From Corinectria fuckeliana (lineage: Eukaryota > Ascomycota > Sordariomycetes > Hypocreales > Nectriaceae), in assembly GCA_019137255.1 (NCBI GenBank), contig WPDH01000170.1, positions 186,001 through 250,000 on the forward strand: a stretch of 64,000 bases of DNA, read 5' to 3'. This document shows positions 1-12,631 of the stretch, piece after piece (positions within the stretch are counted from its first letter, which is position 1; the number at the start of each line of letters is the position of its first letter). Both the position numbers and the translations under genes were made by a program. The notes beneath the pieces are model-generated. The model had not been told where the DNA came from, made no database searches, and worked only from the letters and a program-made list of their open reading frames with translations.

Positions 1-2561
1 AGTACACCGACGAAGACAACGAGTTCCCTAGGAGCACCGAGGATATGGTACGCCCCGGCGGAATGGTGCGACTCAACGGCGGCGACGAGACCCCGCGCTA
101 CCTTGGGCCCAGCAGCGGCATTGCCATGACGAGGCTTCTCATGGAGGAGGCCAAGCGCTACACCGATTCCAAGCGCATTTCCGACCTCATCCCGAGCGTT
201 CGCGCCCGCCAAGCTCGAATGCAGTCGATCCAGATGACTGGTCCGGGGGCAACCCGAAGGAAGAGTTATCCCATGATCAGCCAACATCCCGCCGAGAACC
301 TGCCTACCAGAGCTGTCGCCGACAAGCTGCTAGAAATATTCAACCAAAAGGGTGAGCCGCTCCCTTTGGATTGATCGGATAGACCCTCTCGTTCACGTAC
401 TGACTGGCTGTAGCTCAACTTTTCTGGCCTGTGCTACACGAGAAAGATCTACAAGATGACCTGGATGCGGTTTACAACGGTGACAGCGACCCACACAGGA
501 CGTTTCTTGTTCGCATGGTCATCGCTATTAGCTTGCAGAAGCTGGACACCCAATACGCCGGTCTAGCAGATGGCTATTACTTAGCTGCGATGCAATACTT
601 CGAGGATATTGTTCGTCCCAAGGATCTCAAAACCCTGCAATGTCTAGTTTTGATGGGCCAGTACTCACTTCTTACGCCAACTCGGACTCCAATCTACTAC
701 GTGGTCGGCCTTGCGACCAGAATCTGCCAGCAGGAAGGCCTAGCGAGTGAGAAGACAATCTCAACGGGCTACAACCTGAACTCCAAGACAATCGACTTGC
801 GACGTCGCATCGTCTGGACCGTGGCAGCAATGGAGTACGGTTTGGCCCACAGTATGGGCAGGCCCAACAGCTTCGCAACAGGGGACGACCGCATGGATGT
901 GGAATTCTTCGCGGCTTGCGACGACGAGAATATTACTGAACACGGCATCAAGCCAGCACCCCCGAGCGAGCGAAAGCTGGTTGCCATCCACTTCTACAAG
1001 ATGCGAATGTGTCAGGCTGAGATTAGGAGGGCGCTTTACGAGAAGAAGAGGCCAGAACCAAAGAACGACTCACATCCCTGGTACCAAAGGGTGGAAAAGA
1101 TGAACCAGGAATGGCTGGACGCGTCGCCAGAGAACCCTCCTTGGTGTAAGCCTTGGTAAGTGACAAGTGACCCCCCATCCTTGCGCGATGGGCATCAAGA
1201 CTCACAGACTCGACAGGTTTACCGGCCGCTACCACCAGATGCGAGTTTTCATGTACAGACCGTCTCCGCAGGTTCCCAAACCGTCGCCGCGCGCCGCCAA
1301 GCTCTGCTACGAAAGCTCGGCGTTCATCATCAACCTGAACAGCAAGCAGATGGATAGCGGAATCGACATCACCTGGGTTTTCCTCCTGACCGTCAACATG
1401 TCGCTCAACACCATTCTCTGGACCGTCTCGTATCCAGAAGTGCGCCAGGAACACCCCCGTGAAGAAGTGGAAGAACTCGTCAACAAATCGTTGGATGTCC
1501 TTGATCGCTGCGCGGAGCGATGGCCCGGAACCGCATCTACGTCCCAACTCTACCAGATCTTCTCCAAGGCCTGTCTGCAGAGCTACGACGCACGCCAGAC
1601 ACCCGGACAGCCCGGCGGCTTCTTCACAACACCCCCGTCCTTTGCGGACCCTCACTCGCCTCCCGAGGCCTTCTCCCAGCCAAATCAGCAGCAGCAGAAC
1701 CCTTATGCGAACCCGCCGCAGTTCAGCTACGTCTTCGACTCGGCCTCCGAGCAGATGAACAACTACGCCTTCGACCCCAACTTCCGTCCGCCGCAACCCA
1801 CTTTCCGATCCAACTCCATCTTCTGCAACCCCGCGAGCAACGAACCGCCCACGGGCCGCAGATTCTCCTACTTCCCCCCCGACTTCACGCAGCCCGGCCA
1901 GCCCGGCGAGACGGCCCCGGACGACCCAACGCCGCCGGCGACCACGACTCCGGAGCAGCACGTGGCGTCCCCCCCCGATCACATGTCTGACCAGCTGCCA
2001 ACGCCGCCAGACTCGGCCCTCACCGGAAACATGACGACGCCCGTCTCTGTCATCTCCCCGCCGAACAACATGGCGCAGCAGCACACCCCCAACATGCAAC
2101 ACGCATCCCCGATTCCACTGTCTGCTCACACCAACATGTCCCCGCCGCAGAAGCCAGACCCTCCCCAGCGTGGACCGACCTTTTCCGTCCCGCCAACAGC
2201 AACCCAGTCCGCTCCCGCCCAGCGGCCGCTGCCCGCCCCGAACGCCATCGGCGACTGGTTCTCGCCGCCCCCACCCTTCATCTCCCCCTTTTCCTTCGGC
2301 AACATGAGCAACAGCTTCTTCAACGACGGCATGACCGCCGCGCCTGGCAACTACGGCGACGTGCCGGGCTCGGGCCTTGGCCTGCAGAACCTCGACGTCA
2401 ACGGCCTTGCGGGTCCCCAATTCGACTATAACTTTGCCCGCCAGGGAAGCCTCACCCAGTCGCAACAGCTTGAGCTCATGAACGTGCTCGAGACGGAGGG
2501 CATGACCGATATCGACACTTTCTTGAACAACGGCACAATGGCTAATACTAGGTGGTATTAA
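1..2561 (+). CDS. Fungal-specific transcription factor (C6 family), 3' part
   Basis: The gene is cut by the left edge; the reading frame is open from base 3. Exons are 3-351, 414-1155 and 1217-2561, and both junctions keep frame (phases 1 and 2). 811 residues are visible. Exon 2 opens with AQLFWPVLHEKDL, the typical start of the fungal transcription-factor homology domain (PF04082 type); that domain runs through exon 2 and the start of exon 3. From about visible residue 490 to the end the protein is rich in Pro, Gln, Ser and Asn, like an activation tail. The Zn2Cys6 DNA-binding domain expected at the N-terminus lies outside the window, so the C6 assignment is inferred from the family. It is presumably a nuclear, sequence-specific regulator. 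I do not recognise the ortholog and assign no target pathway. Confidence 0.88.
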
Positions 2562-3101
2562 GAGCTTCTGGACAGAGTTTATATATATACGTCAATGGAT
2601 GGAAGGGACAGCTAGCGTTGCACAACGAGGCGTTTCCCTGCTTCGAGTTTTTTTCAAATACACTTTACTAGAAGCTGTCCTGGATGACCACGTTAAAACA
2701 GAAGCCTTTTGCTTTAGGATTATGGCTTATGTATCCTACGATATCATTCAAATGCACTATTGTAGACTTGTCACAAATGTCATGAGTTTTTAAGTCGAGC
2801 AATACACACTTTGGCTCTCCTGGTTAAAAGCTAAACTTTTTTTGTGACGTTGCTGTTCCTATTGTCAGGCCCTTGAACTATCCCTTTCCAGGCGAGACCC
2901 TGACGGTATACTATCCAGCAAGATTGATGGAAATCAACCACCGCCGAACAAAAAAAGAGAGGAACGTTGAAATGAGATTCGATAAAGCAACATGAACCAA
3001 ATCCCCAGTGTTAGAACATGGCTTGAAAGATTCCTCGAGCTCCAACCTCCCCTCTCGAGCTCTGGTTTCGTCAAGCCTCAGTTTTGTAAGCCATAGTTTC
3101 C
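2562..3101. other. Intergenic, convergent 3' ends
   Basis: This holds the 3' flanks of the transcription factor (+) and of the TPR-like gene (-). It is AT-richer than its neighbours and only short ORFs are present. I see no gene. Confidence 0.6.
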
Positions 3102-5479
3102 TCAAGCCCCGGCTTCGTCAAGGTCCAGCTTGTCCATGGCGTTGTCTAAGCCCTCCTCCGCCTTCCCTGGCTTCTTGGTGCGTTTCTTCCGCTTCGTCGT
3201 ACCCGCCACGGCAGGGGCTTTGAGGACCCACAGAGCGATGGCGGTCGCCCGCGCAGTGAGGAGGGGGCCCTCACTTTCAGGCTCGACAGACCATCGTTGG
3301 AGCGCGGGATGAGGGCTCGTGGCAGCAGCAGCAGCAGCAGTAGCGGCAGCGGCAGCAGTACTGTATAATGCACTGTTGTCTTTGTCCTTGCCTTTTCCTT
3401 TGCTGTCAGCCAGATCTCTCTCGGCGCGCTCCTCGTAAGCTTGAACTGCGGCGCCGAAACTAGCTTCGTCGTGGATACAGTCATCATGTAGGACCTCCCG
3501 TATGGCCTGTTCGCGGATTCGCACCCTGCGTTGCTTCTCAGTGACTTCCAGAGCTGGCCCTCCCTTCACCAGCACCGCGGCCGCAGAGGCAGCCTTGCGA
3601 GGGCTGGGACCTGTGCTCTGTCCTGGGCTGGCGTCAAGTACCGGGAGTGGTGCGGGTGCACAAAGAATCTCCCAAGGATGGTCGAGTTCCAAATGGTCCT
3701 GCACGCGGTGGAGCACTTCGATCCAGTCTGACCTTGCGGAAGATCTACTAGCCTGGAAGATGGGATATCCGTCTGCAAGACGAGCTAGCCGAGCTACCAT
3801 GTGGGCATGTCGCGATATTTCCTTATACGAGGTTTGGGCAAGGCAATGGCAGAGAAGGAGCGAGTGCAGCGCATCCGTTAGCAAAGGATGATAAGTAATA
3901 CACTCATAGGTCGGTTTGAAGGTCGGAGCTGTTGTGCGTAAATGTTCGAGATCTTCAGAGGGATAAGGAGGGAGGTCCGACGGCGGAACGGCTGCAAAGA
4001 GCTCGGTAAGGGAGTATGTTGTGTATGGCTGAACTGGTGGATCAGTATCACAAGGCCGGGGTTTGCGGGAGCCATAATAAGCTGCATGCTTAATGCGTTC
4101 ATTGAACTCCTTTGCCACCCTGATTGGCAGATTTGGTGCGTACTCGAACTGTGAAAGGAAAGCCATGAAGTCCCGGAGTGCTCGCTTCGCATATGCCTTG
4201 ACAAGCTTCCGCGATTCGAGCTGTTTGGGGTACGACTCATTTTTTTGGTCAGTAGGAGGATTGTATAAATGGACTCCCGGGCTGATGTTTCCGTCTGCAT
4301 TGTACGTCTTCGTGGTGGCTTCTAGGTCGCGAGCGGTCAGGATGCCGCTGTTGACATGCTGCCAAGCCATGGTTAGGTAGACGGCTGCACGCTGAAACAA
4401 TAGCTGGCTCTCCAAGCTACTGGGCTGGTCTTTTTCGGCTAAAATGACGTCTGGAGGGCGTCTCCTACCTTGACGCGACTGCTGGAACTTCAACTCTTCC
4501 TCAGCTTGATTGCGTGGTTGTTGATGAGAGCGACACACTGATAGAGCGAGTGTGAGATCCTGCGCGGCACCTTCGTAGTCCTCCTTGAAGGTCTTCAACA
4601 TGGCTCTTGTCCGCAATGCCTCTCCCTCTGTTGGTCTCTCTGATATAATATCCGTCAAAGGCTGTGGGCTGGTGTATTCCGGCAACTGGTATGAGGGTAT
4701 CTTTTCGTGGAAGAAATGCACATACTTTGCGTCCGGATCTTGCGGGTTGCGCTGTAAGACCAGGCCACCGACTTCTTCCAGAGGAGAAGATCCCTGCATT
4801 GCCGCGACGCTGCACGCAATTTCGTCCAGACGATACGCGCGACCAAGCTTCTGGCTGGCCTGCTCTCTCATCCGGAACTTTCGCTCTCGGCTTAGTTTCA
4901 CACCGTGTCCCCATCCTGGGGCGCCGGGAGTGACCAAGGACATTGAAGAACCCTCTGGTAAGCTGCCATGCACATTCGTCAAGATTGGTGAGGCAACGTC
5001 ACTAGCAGCCCTCACGGCTAGGTTTGCCGCTTCGTCGACGAGGCGACGGATCTTGACAAGATCGAATAAGAGGGCAGGGTCGACGGGTCGAGGCCGAGGG
5101 GTGTTGTAATTGATGTTGGCCATGGTCTCAAGAATCCCGATTGGCATTTGAAGCCAGGGACCGTGGAAGGAAGAGACATATCGCCAAAGCCTAGACTCGA
5201 GTATTAACACAACAAATTCAACAGCTGACTAGCGAATGCGTTGATGGATAAAGTAGGAGCAAAGAAATCAAGAGACTCGACGCGCACAAGGAGCACCTAC
5301 CTATTCCGACATATTATGAGGTCGGGCCGAGGCGTAATTGATATCGAGACCTTTTGTAACTGTGAGCTCTTCTTAGGGCCCTCTTTGGAGCTTTCCCCGT
5401 TGGCGGTCTGAGGAAGAGCGAGCGCGGGCGCAGCCTGCTCCCCATTGCCACGCGGCTTCTTGCTCTTCTTTTTGGCCAT
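3102..5479 (-). CDS. Conserved fungal protein with TPR-like helical segments
   Basis: There are two exons, 5479-5301 and 5190-3102, joined in phase 2 across a 110-base intron (donor GTAGGT, acceptor TCTAG), giving 755 aa. The start MAKKKSKKPRGNGEQ is Lys-rich and suits a nuclear or ribosome-associated protein, but that is only a guess. Two regions look like TPR helices: the segment beginning RTRAMLKTFKEDYEGAAQDL, and one around QLLFQRAAVYLTMAWQHV. A C-terminal Ala-rich run (roughly coding bases 3310-3360) and a Lys/Arg-rich patch (KRKKRTKKPGK) precede the acidic end. I recognise it only as a protein conserved in filamentous ascomycetes and assign no reaction. Confidence 0.85.
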
Positions 5480-6446
5480 TGCTCAGACTTGTGTATCAGA
5501 GCATCGGGAACGGAAGCTTCCGAGTTATCACCCACAAGTCGCAATGTCGACAGCTCGGTGGACGAGCAATCTTTGGCGCAGCGTCCGTCTGTGGATGGTG
5601 GGTGAGCGACGTGGGGTAAAGTTATCTCGAAGCCTCAGACCGAGCCAAATTGTGACGTGCAAAGAAAAGAGACCAAAGGGCGTAACGCAACCGCCCTCGT
5701 GACTGAGCGGAAGATTGAAATCCAGGGATGAAAGTCTGGTTCATCCAAGAATAGTAAAATATTCCCGGAACCGGCGACTTTGTAGTCGTGAAGGGTTCTT
5801 GCCTTCTTCTATTTGCAAGGAGAAGTTTAGGTCTTTAAGTAGCAAGATCACGTGTTGGTGGAATGTTGCAGCAAACGAAGTCGGAAAGTGCAGATGGTGG
5901 TGTTGCCTCAATCATCTTCGTGTGTACAACTTTTCCGGTAAGGTGTTGTTGGGTCGATGAAGAGATGGCAGATAGCTTGCCATTCTCGGCGCGTTGGCCT
6001 CAGAAAACGGAATCTGTGCGGCCAAGAGGCGAATTGGCCAACCGCGTTGAAAGCACTGCGAAAGGAGGGTTTGCGTGTTGCAATGGGAGTGGTTTTTTTT
6101 CCTCCGCGAAGCGCCAGCTGAGAAGATGTAGGTGAGTGCCAAGGAATTGTTGGTGACACAAAAACAAGCAAATATCTGAGACAACGCCCACGACATGCAC
6201 GTCTCCAACACCGAACATGACCCGTATCGTATTGTAGATAGAAACATCTGTCAAACTGTGCACCGTCGTTGTTGGTGTCGAATCTACAGCGTCAAAAACT
6301 GATGAATATACGTTGGGTGTATCTCCAAACCCCAGGGGTCTTGAGCAAATAGCAACAATTACAACAATCACAGCAATCACAATCGGGCATGCCTAAATAT
6401 CAAGCCATTGTTCCATCTAGCTGTAATACAAGTACAAACTCCAACG
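5480..6446. other. Intergenic, nothing recognised
   Basis: Upstream region of the TPR-like gene and 3' flank of the sulfurase-like gene. A 126-codon open frame on the minus strand (6380-6000) begins with GTG and has no family features. No gene is called. Confidence 0.55.
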
Positions 6447-8213
6447 TCAAGGTTCCTTCGCGTAAGCGACGTTTGCAATGCTGTAGTTGCCGCTCGTCTC
6501 TCGCAGCGGACGACGGAGCGTTTCCCTCGACGGCTCCAAGAGTGATGGCACTTGCGCTTCCGACGCCTCCACGATGAACTCGTTGTGGAGGAACAAGAGC
6601 AGCGCCTGCACGTCTGCTTTGGTCGTCATGCCACCGAGACTGGCCCGAACAATGCTATGAAGGGTTAGTTTTCTCTCTCCGGTGGACTAACATTTCACGA
6701 AGAGCTTACCCAGTCGGTCTTCTGTTGATGATGGCCATCTCGTTCGCACCACAGGCATGTCCACTCGAGAACATCCTGTTCCACTCCCATTCCTCGTACT
6801 CAAGAGCCTTCGACACACCACCAGGACAGCAGACACCTAAGGCAAGTTAGTCAGCGAGGTTCTACATCTCTCGATAGTGTGAGCTGACCTCCTGCTCGGA
6901 TATAGACTCCAGCGTCGTTGGCAGACTTCTCGACATCGGTCCAAGGTACATAGGTGCCGTCCTGCCTCAACACGTTGAAGGCAAACGTCGCACCCTGCCG
7001 CGAAGGATCGCCGTACATGGTCGGGTCATCGATATATACTTCCACAACAGGGGAGCCGTTGGGATATCTCAGGGCGACAAGGCTCTTGTACAGCGTACGG
7101 GCGAGATAGTTGCAGTGGCGAGAGATGGCATCCTTGCATTTGATAAGCTTCTGTCCTTTGTCAAAATCAGGGTTCATTGTACCATGGAACCATAAAGCCG
7201 TATGTGCGTATCGATGGCTAGGCCGAGCGCTAAGATGCTGTGGAACGGAAGAGTGCCGTCCTCGAGCCCATCATGGATGTTCCACACGTTGTATTGGTCT
7301 CCAAGGCCAGGAATCTTCTTCGCAATACGCCTATCGCCGCTGAGAGGGAACAGCTGCGCAATGGTCCCTCCTCCAAAGTACCGTCGCAGGTTCAGCACAT
7401 GACCTGAGGCCCGACGTACTACCAAGGCGCCTAGATCCGGGAAGCCAAAGATTTTGTAGAAGGACAAGCAGGTGAAATCGGGCGCATCGGTAGGGTCGTT
7501 GAAGAGAGAGCCCAGTGAGCTTGTCGTGGCGAGGGCAGCGGCGTCGAAGAGAGTGTAGGTGTTTCGAAGCTGAGGGTGTTCGCGAATCCTCCTTAGCCAT
7601 TCTCTGGGTAGTCGGCGACCGCTGAGGTTGGACTGCCCGGGAAATGAAAACAGGCCAAGACCGGTAGGCTTGGATTTTCCAACAGTGCTGTTGCCAGGGC
7701 ATTCTAGCCACCGCTCTACTTGATGGTCATCTTCGAAGCAGTAGTAGTCTCCGGAGGTGAACTCTCGGACACCAATGAGGCTCGTGTGTGCCTCACGGTG
7801 ATAGCCGTACCAAAAGCTCCGATCTGACGTCTTCTCTCCGAGATCACGGAAGCCGTCGGCAACGAGCTTGATGGCGGCGGTAGCATTCGACACAAAGACT
7901 AGGTCGAAGTGCTCAGGATCGGCTCCCAGGAATTCCAAGGTCTTGAGACGAATGCTGTCGACCATTTCTCCGGATAACTTCGCCGGGAGGTTTTCGGAGT
8001 GCGGGTTTCCCCAGAGGTTACCAATCATGGCATGCGAGAAGCTACTTATGAGAGACCGGGCGTAAATAGTAGCACCTCCGTGGTCGAGATATGCCCCTGA
8101 GACCCTTCGTTAACAAGGAATTGCGAGACGCGCCAGGGTTAGCGTTTCACACCTCGGGACATATTAGGATATTCGTCATCCCGGAACTTTTCCACGGCTG
8201 AATTGTATTCCAT
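6447..8213 (-). CDS. Molybdenum cofactor sulfurase-like class V aminotransferase, MOSC-less
   Basis: Five exons give 517 aa in one frame: 8213-8153, 8096-7183, 7132-6889, 6836-6710 and 6654-6447. The four introns are 46-57 bases long. The start at 8213 (MEYNSAVEKFRDDEYPNM) was chosen because it matches the usual N-terminus of this family, followed across intron 1 by AYLDHGGATIYA. Other landmarks are the cofactor-phosphate region FVSNATAAIKLVADGF and SFYKIFGFPDLGALVVRR, which holds the likely Schiff-base Lys. The C-terminal half carries CCPGG and the RASLGGMTT motif near the end. The fold is a PLP-dependent cysteine desulfurase like the N-terminal part of HxB/MOCOS. Full-length sulfurases are about 800 aa with a C-terminal MOSC domain that is absent here, so sulfuration of the molybdenum cofactor is possible but not established. 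Confidence 0.9.
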
Positions 8214-10198
8214 GTTTGAGGGTCCCGTCACCGACCTTCTCGGTCTAGGAGGCAGCGGTGCGGCTTCGAGCTGCGTGACAAGACAATTAGTATCTGACGC
8301 AATATCTACCACTGTATGAAACATGTTTAGGGGTGGTCTTTGGAGGACAAGGGGAGTCATGTGGCAGGCAAGAAGACATGTAAACTCAGACTTTTGCGAG
8401 AAGGGAGCTGCGGCTGAAATGCGAGATAACCAATCAGGCAAGCTACGTACCGGAAGCGAAGAAGGTATTTGAGATCGAATACACGCAGGTCTTAGTGTAT
8501 TGTCGATATGATTGGTGGCCTGACGACGGGCTTGCGCTATGGGTAAGCCTGATGGGCGCGGAGGCGTATAGACTCGAGTTTGATTGGGGGAAAGGACGGC
8601 TAAAAAAGCAACGCGACGGAGATGGGTTTCGAACTATTGAACTTGGATGACTCAAGCGAGAATCGGTTTGGGAGATAAGTAATGTCTGACTTCAATTCTG
8701 AGATTGGTAAAAGGGTGTCAAGTGTCTAGTAGAACTGCTCGGAAAACCTGGATAAAGCGAGGTCCCATGACGGTTTTATGTCATAGATGACGCTCTTCAG
8801 CCAGCCTTCCCCCCTTGGCTGGTCAGCATTTGTGATACAAAAATGCTTATCAGGGGCTCTGGGCTGGGAACGACGAGATGCTTTCAGACGTCTTGGAGGC
8901 CTTTTTCGGCCTCAATGTCGGGTCTCCTGGGGTGCAGTGGATGCCATGATGCAGGAACAAAGTAGGATCGAGCCCAAGTGACACCAAATGAGACCTGGGG
9001 GATGGTCGGGAGGATGCTCAGCCCTGTCCAAGAGGGGACACCCATGCCTCTACTTGATCTAGAAGGCGGAGATGTCAATCGGAGTGCTGAAGCGAGGATC
9101 CACGGGGTCGAGGTTGTGGTTTATACACGGAGGAGTGAGCTTCCAGCCGAAGCTCCTTAAGATTGGAATGCTGTGACAGCTGACAACGTCGGCGATATCG
9201 GCGACCACACGTTGCCAGTGACCAGCCGAGGACGGCGAATGTCCATGTATTATTAGCAACATGGTGCTGACGGACAGTCTGGTGCTATCGATAAGCATTT
9301 TGGTGCGCAGGTCGCGGAAATCAAAGTGCCAAGGACTGGTCACACGACTATTCGTACAAGAGTGGCAATGTTCAAGAGGGGGGCGGGCTAAGTCCTCGAC
9401 AAACATGTCAATAAACGAACCTTTTCTTACAGCGGGTGTCTAGCTTGGCTTGGCTGGAAGCGCGCGGCTCAGGATTCTTCGTGTTGCGATCTATAGGTCC
9501 AAGGTATTAGGTGGTTATGCGTTTACAGGCGTGCCCCAGATCTTGCACCAGTTGCCGGAAAGGAGAGATGTTGCTCTTGAGCATCTGTTTTCTCTATTCC
9601 TAGTGGAAAACCTATCAGCAGTCGACTCTTAGCAAGCCATGTGCAAGGGATGCCAACTTAAGCAAGGGGTTGGTAATGCTTTTCGCAGACCGAAGCCTGA
9701 GCCCACCGCACCAAAAGGGCACGTCACGTAAACTGAGGTTGGGAATAATGCCAGCATTACTAGGCCTGATGTCGTCGTCGTATGGCTTATGAACTGGCCG
9801 TGGATCTTCAATCTTAGAAACACCTCGATAAGCCCGGGGCTCCTAGACTGTTTCGTATCTGGATCCAATTCTGCTATTCCAAGCCAAACTACTTCGGCAG
9901 CTTCTTCATCTCACTGTAAGATTTCATCTGTCTGAAGGCGACCAACCTATGAATAATTCACTGTGTGGGTTAGGTGCAAATTGTTACGTTTACCAGACCA
10001 ACAACCCCAGATGAAGGGGAGTGTCTGCCTCTACCTAGGTATACTCTGACATGCCGTCGAATCAACCAACCTCCCGGCGCCACTGCCCAACTTTCGGGAA
10101 CCAAATTATAACGTACCCCGTAGCGTCCTAGCTAATTCCAACCGCCCTTGCCGTTTCCCGTAGGAATCACGCTGCCATGTACCCAATAACAAGTCCCG
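8214..10198. other. Intergenic, about 2 kb, no gene recognised
   Basis: Upstream region of the sulfurase-like gene and 3' flank of the superoxide dismutase gene. Minus-strand open frames at 9406-9059 (115 codons) and 9868-9629 (79 codons) show no motif, no splice-linked continuation and no family signature. They could be remnants of a decayed gene, but nothing supports a call. Confidence 0.5.
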
Positions 10199-11037
10199 CT
10201 ACAGGGCAGCCAAAAGCATAGTGATGATACCAGCAATCAGGAGTGAAGTCGACATGGTACTCGAAGAGGCCAACGAGGGCACGGTTGGAAGAGTAGATAC
10301 AATCGAGGATGGCGACCCGTCAGTGCCTCCTGTCGTAGTCGACGCAGCCTCGCCAGTTGTTGATGTCGCAGATGCTGTCAGCGGCGGGGGAGTGTAGGTC
10401 ACGTTGGCAGGAGGCGGCACAGTATCATCCAGATGGACAAAGTCTGCGCATGTGAGGCGGGTTTTGTTGGCGTAGTGTAGGACAAAGGACCGGTTGCCGA
10501 AGAAGGCACCGATTCCCTCCTTGGTGGACGCATAGGAATCGATGTACTCCACCTCGAAGGGATCGGTCCCGATGGTGCCAAACTTTCCGCTGAGATCTCC
10601 CACCTGGCACGAGGCGGGATTGCTGCTATCGCAAGGCGTTGCCTCGCCACGCTCAAAGGGATCCAGATGGGCTAGCGTCTTGCTGCAGTTGCCATCGGGG
10701 GCGGGATCGACGTGTAGGTGGTAGACTAGATGTTTTATGTTACTGCGAGATCTTGGGCGAACATAGCACGGGGATACCCACGGAAAGGACCGCCCTCCTT
10801 GGGGAGGTTCTCAAACTTGACCTTGAACCGGACACCGTTTCCGCCGTCAGCGGCTGCTGCGGTGATAGAACCTTTGACGTTTCCGTCAATAGTGGTCTGC
10901 TTGAAGAAGGGCTCATCGGGAAGGGTAGCCTTGTACTCGACTCCCACGGGGTTGTCGGTGACAGGCTCAGCATCCTGGCCGGCAACGTGACCGACGAGAG
11001 CCACCGACAGGGCGGCAAGGGCAGCGTAGACTCGCAT
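10199..11037 (-). CDS. Secreted GPI-anchored Cu-only superoxide dismutase
   Basis: Exons 11037-10782 and 10725-10199 join in phase 1 across a 56-base intron (GTGGGT...CTAG), giving 260 aa. The N-terminus MRVYAALAALSVALVGHVAG is a signal peptide. The Cu/Zn-SOD fold follows, with copper ligands visible as YHLHVDP (His88, His90), LAHLDP (His105) and VLHYANKTRLTC (His169); Arg175 fits the active-site Arg. The zinc loop and electrostatic loop of cytosolic SOD1 are missing, as in the Cu-only SODs typified by Candida SOD5. The tail is Ser/Thr/Ala-rich and ends in a hydrophobic segment (LLIAGIITMLLAAL) typical of GPI attachment. It should convert extracellular superoxide to H2O2 at the cell surface or wall. 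The donor could alternatively lie a few bases downstream, but the chosen one restores the HxH motif. Confidence 0.92.
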
Positions 11038-12631
11038 CTTCTTTGGAGGTAACGGGGTCCAAGGTTTGAGGTCCGAGGTTTGAGGTCTGAGGTGAGAGAC
11101 GAAGTTGTAGTTTGTTAGGTAGGTGGACTTGTTGTGTGTGAGGTGAAGGTTGGTGCGTTGTGTAGGTAGCTAGGAGGAGATTGAAAGGCTGTGAGAAGAT
11201 CCAAGGGAGGGAGGGTCAGCCAGGCTCAGTACAGTGGCAGGTTCCTTGCAGTGTCCTTGAACTACTAGGTACGACCGAATCACAGCAAGCGATATCCAAT
11301 GGGAACGGTTGAGGAGAGAGCAGGACGTGACAGGCTGGCTGGCAGCTGGCAGGCATGGAGGGGCCGGACGACGAGTTTATACTTGAGGCAAGACCTTGGG
11401 ACCTGGCTAAGGTGCTAGATACATTGGAGCCGCCTCCCTACTACTAGTACCACTGACAACAACGCTCGTGCCCTACCTTGCCTTGGTAGGTATGGAGTTG
11501 GCCAGTCAATGACGGCTGCTCCTGTCCGACGCGGGCGTAGACCACGAAATAGACACATCTTGAATGCCAAGCAGCCAAGACAAGCCTCTGTCGCACCTAC
11601 TCAGACAAGCCCGAACGAATCGAGGCAACGCGCAAACGCGGGGGATGGCTGCGAGCGAGTTGTGACGCCCCGGGGCGGCGTCTGGTTGCGTCCATCCTCC
11701 GCGCCGGCGATTGGTTGTCAACAGTTGCAGGAGCGGGATCCAAACCCTCCAAGGACGACCCGTGGCGTATGGTTTCACAGTGTTTGTTGTCTCTATTGAA
11801 CGAGACGAACGGGCCGCAGTTGATCTCCTTCGTACGAAGCACGGTGGCTGATGTTTGCTTGCTGCAGGACCGACCATCGGCTGTGCTGACGCTGTGTCAT
11901 GTAGGGAAACCAAAGGTAAATGCACGTGTGACGTCCCACGGCGTGCAACCCGAACAAGACCAACGCCCGTAATCACTGGGCTAGAAAGGTGAGGATTAGC
12001 TTCCTCTGCCAGAGCTATTTCCGAAAATAGTGCACTGCGACTTGTAGGTCGTGGCTAGAGCAAATATTCAGCCGCATGCGTCGTGGAGATGACTCGTCTC
12101 GACTATCTAGAACACAGGAGTCCAAGAGTCAAAGGTAAACGTGGTGCTACACTTGGGCGACAGCAGATGGCAGGACGTGTCTTGTTTCGTTTCGTTTCAC
12201 GCCCAGCAGGTGGTCTTGCAGGCTTCCAAACCCATTGGTGTATCCATCTTGGCAAAGCGGCAAGGGCCAAGTACGCATCAGCGCCTATTTCTGTAGAGTT
12301 TCCAATTGGGCTGTTGGCTGCTTTGTTTACCAAAATAGCTACAACCGACAAAGAAGAGCGGACAGACACCTTCAACCTTGAGGGTGTGGTAGGAAAGTGT
12401 GGCGCATGGCCGTTATCGGATTGCATGGTGTGGCGCATGCTTCCAGCCTTATCAGTGAGGCACGAACTGGCCCGGCTGTCGTCAGCGCCAGGGAGCATCA
12501 CCCGAAGCAGGCACCTAGCTTCAACAGTCTCGCCATCAACATCTCCCACGAACACCCCGCCCGCCTACCTCGCCGGAAACGATTCTCGCTAATTTATCAC
12601 CACTACCGCACAGCTCTGCATTCTGCCCATC
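11038..12631. other. Divergent intergenic promoter region
   Basis: Lies between the superoxide dismutase gene (-) and the V-ATPase f gene (+), so it should hold both promoters. The overlapping open frames at 11506-11976 and 12083-12592 are long on both strands at once and lack family features. No gene is called. Confidence 0.55.

Noticed and set aside
1023..2465. 480-codon minus-strand frame opposite the transcription factor
   Set aside because: It is a shadow of the GC-rich coding strand; its translation is Gly/Arg/Val-rich without motifs, while the plus strand has a spliced family member.
6000..6380. 126-codon minus-strand frame with a hydrophobic start
   Set aside because: It starts with GTG, has no family signature and overlaps other meaningless frames.
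9059..9868. Minus-strand frames that might be a decayed gene
   Set aside because: No recognisable domain or consistent frame links them.
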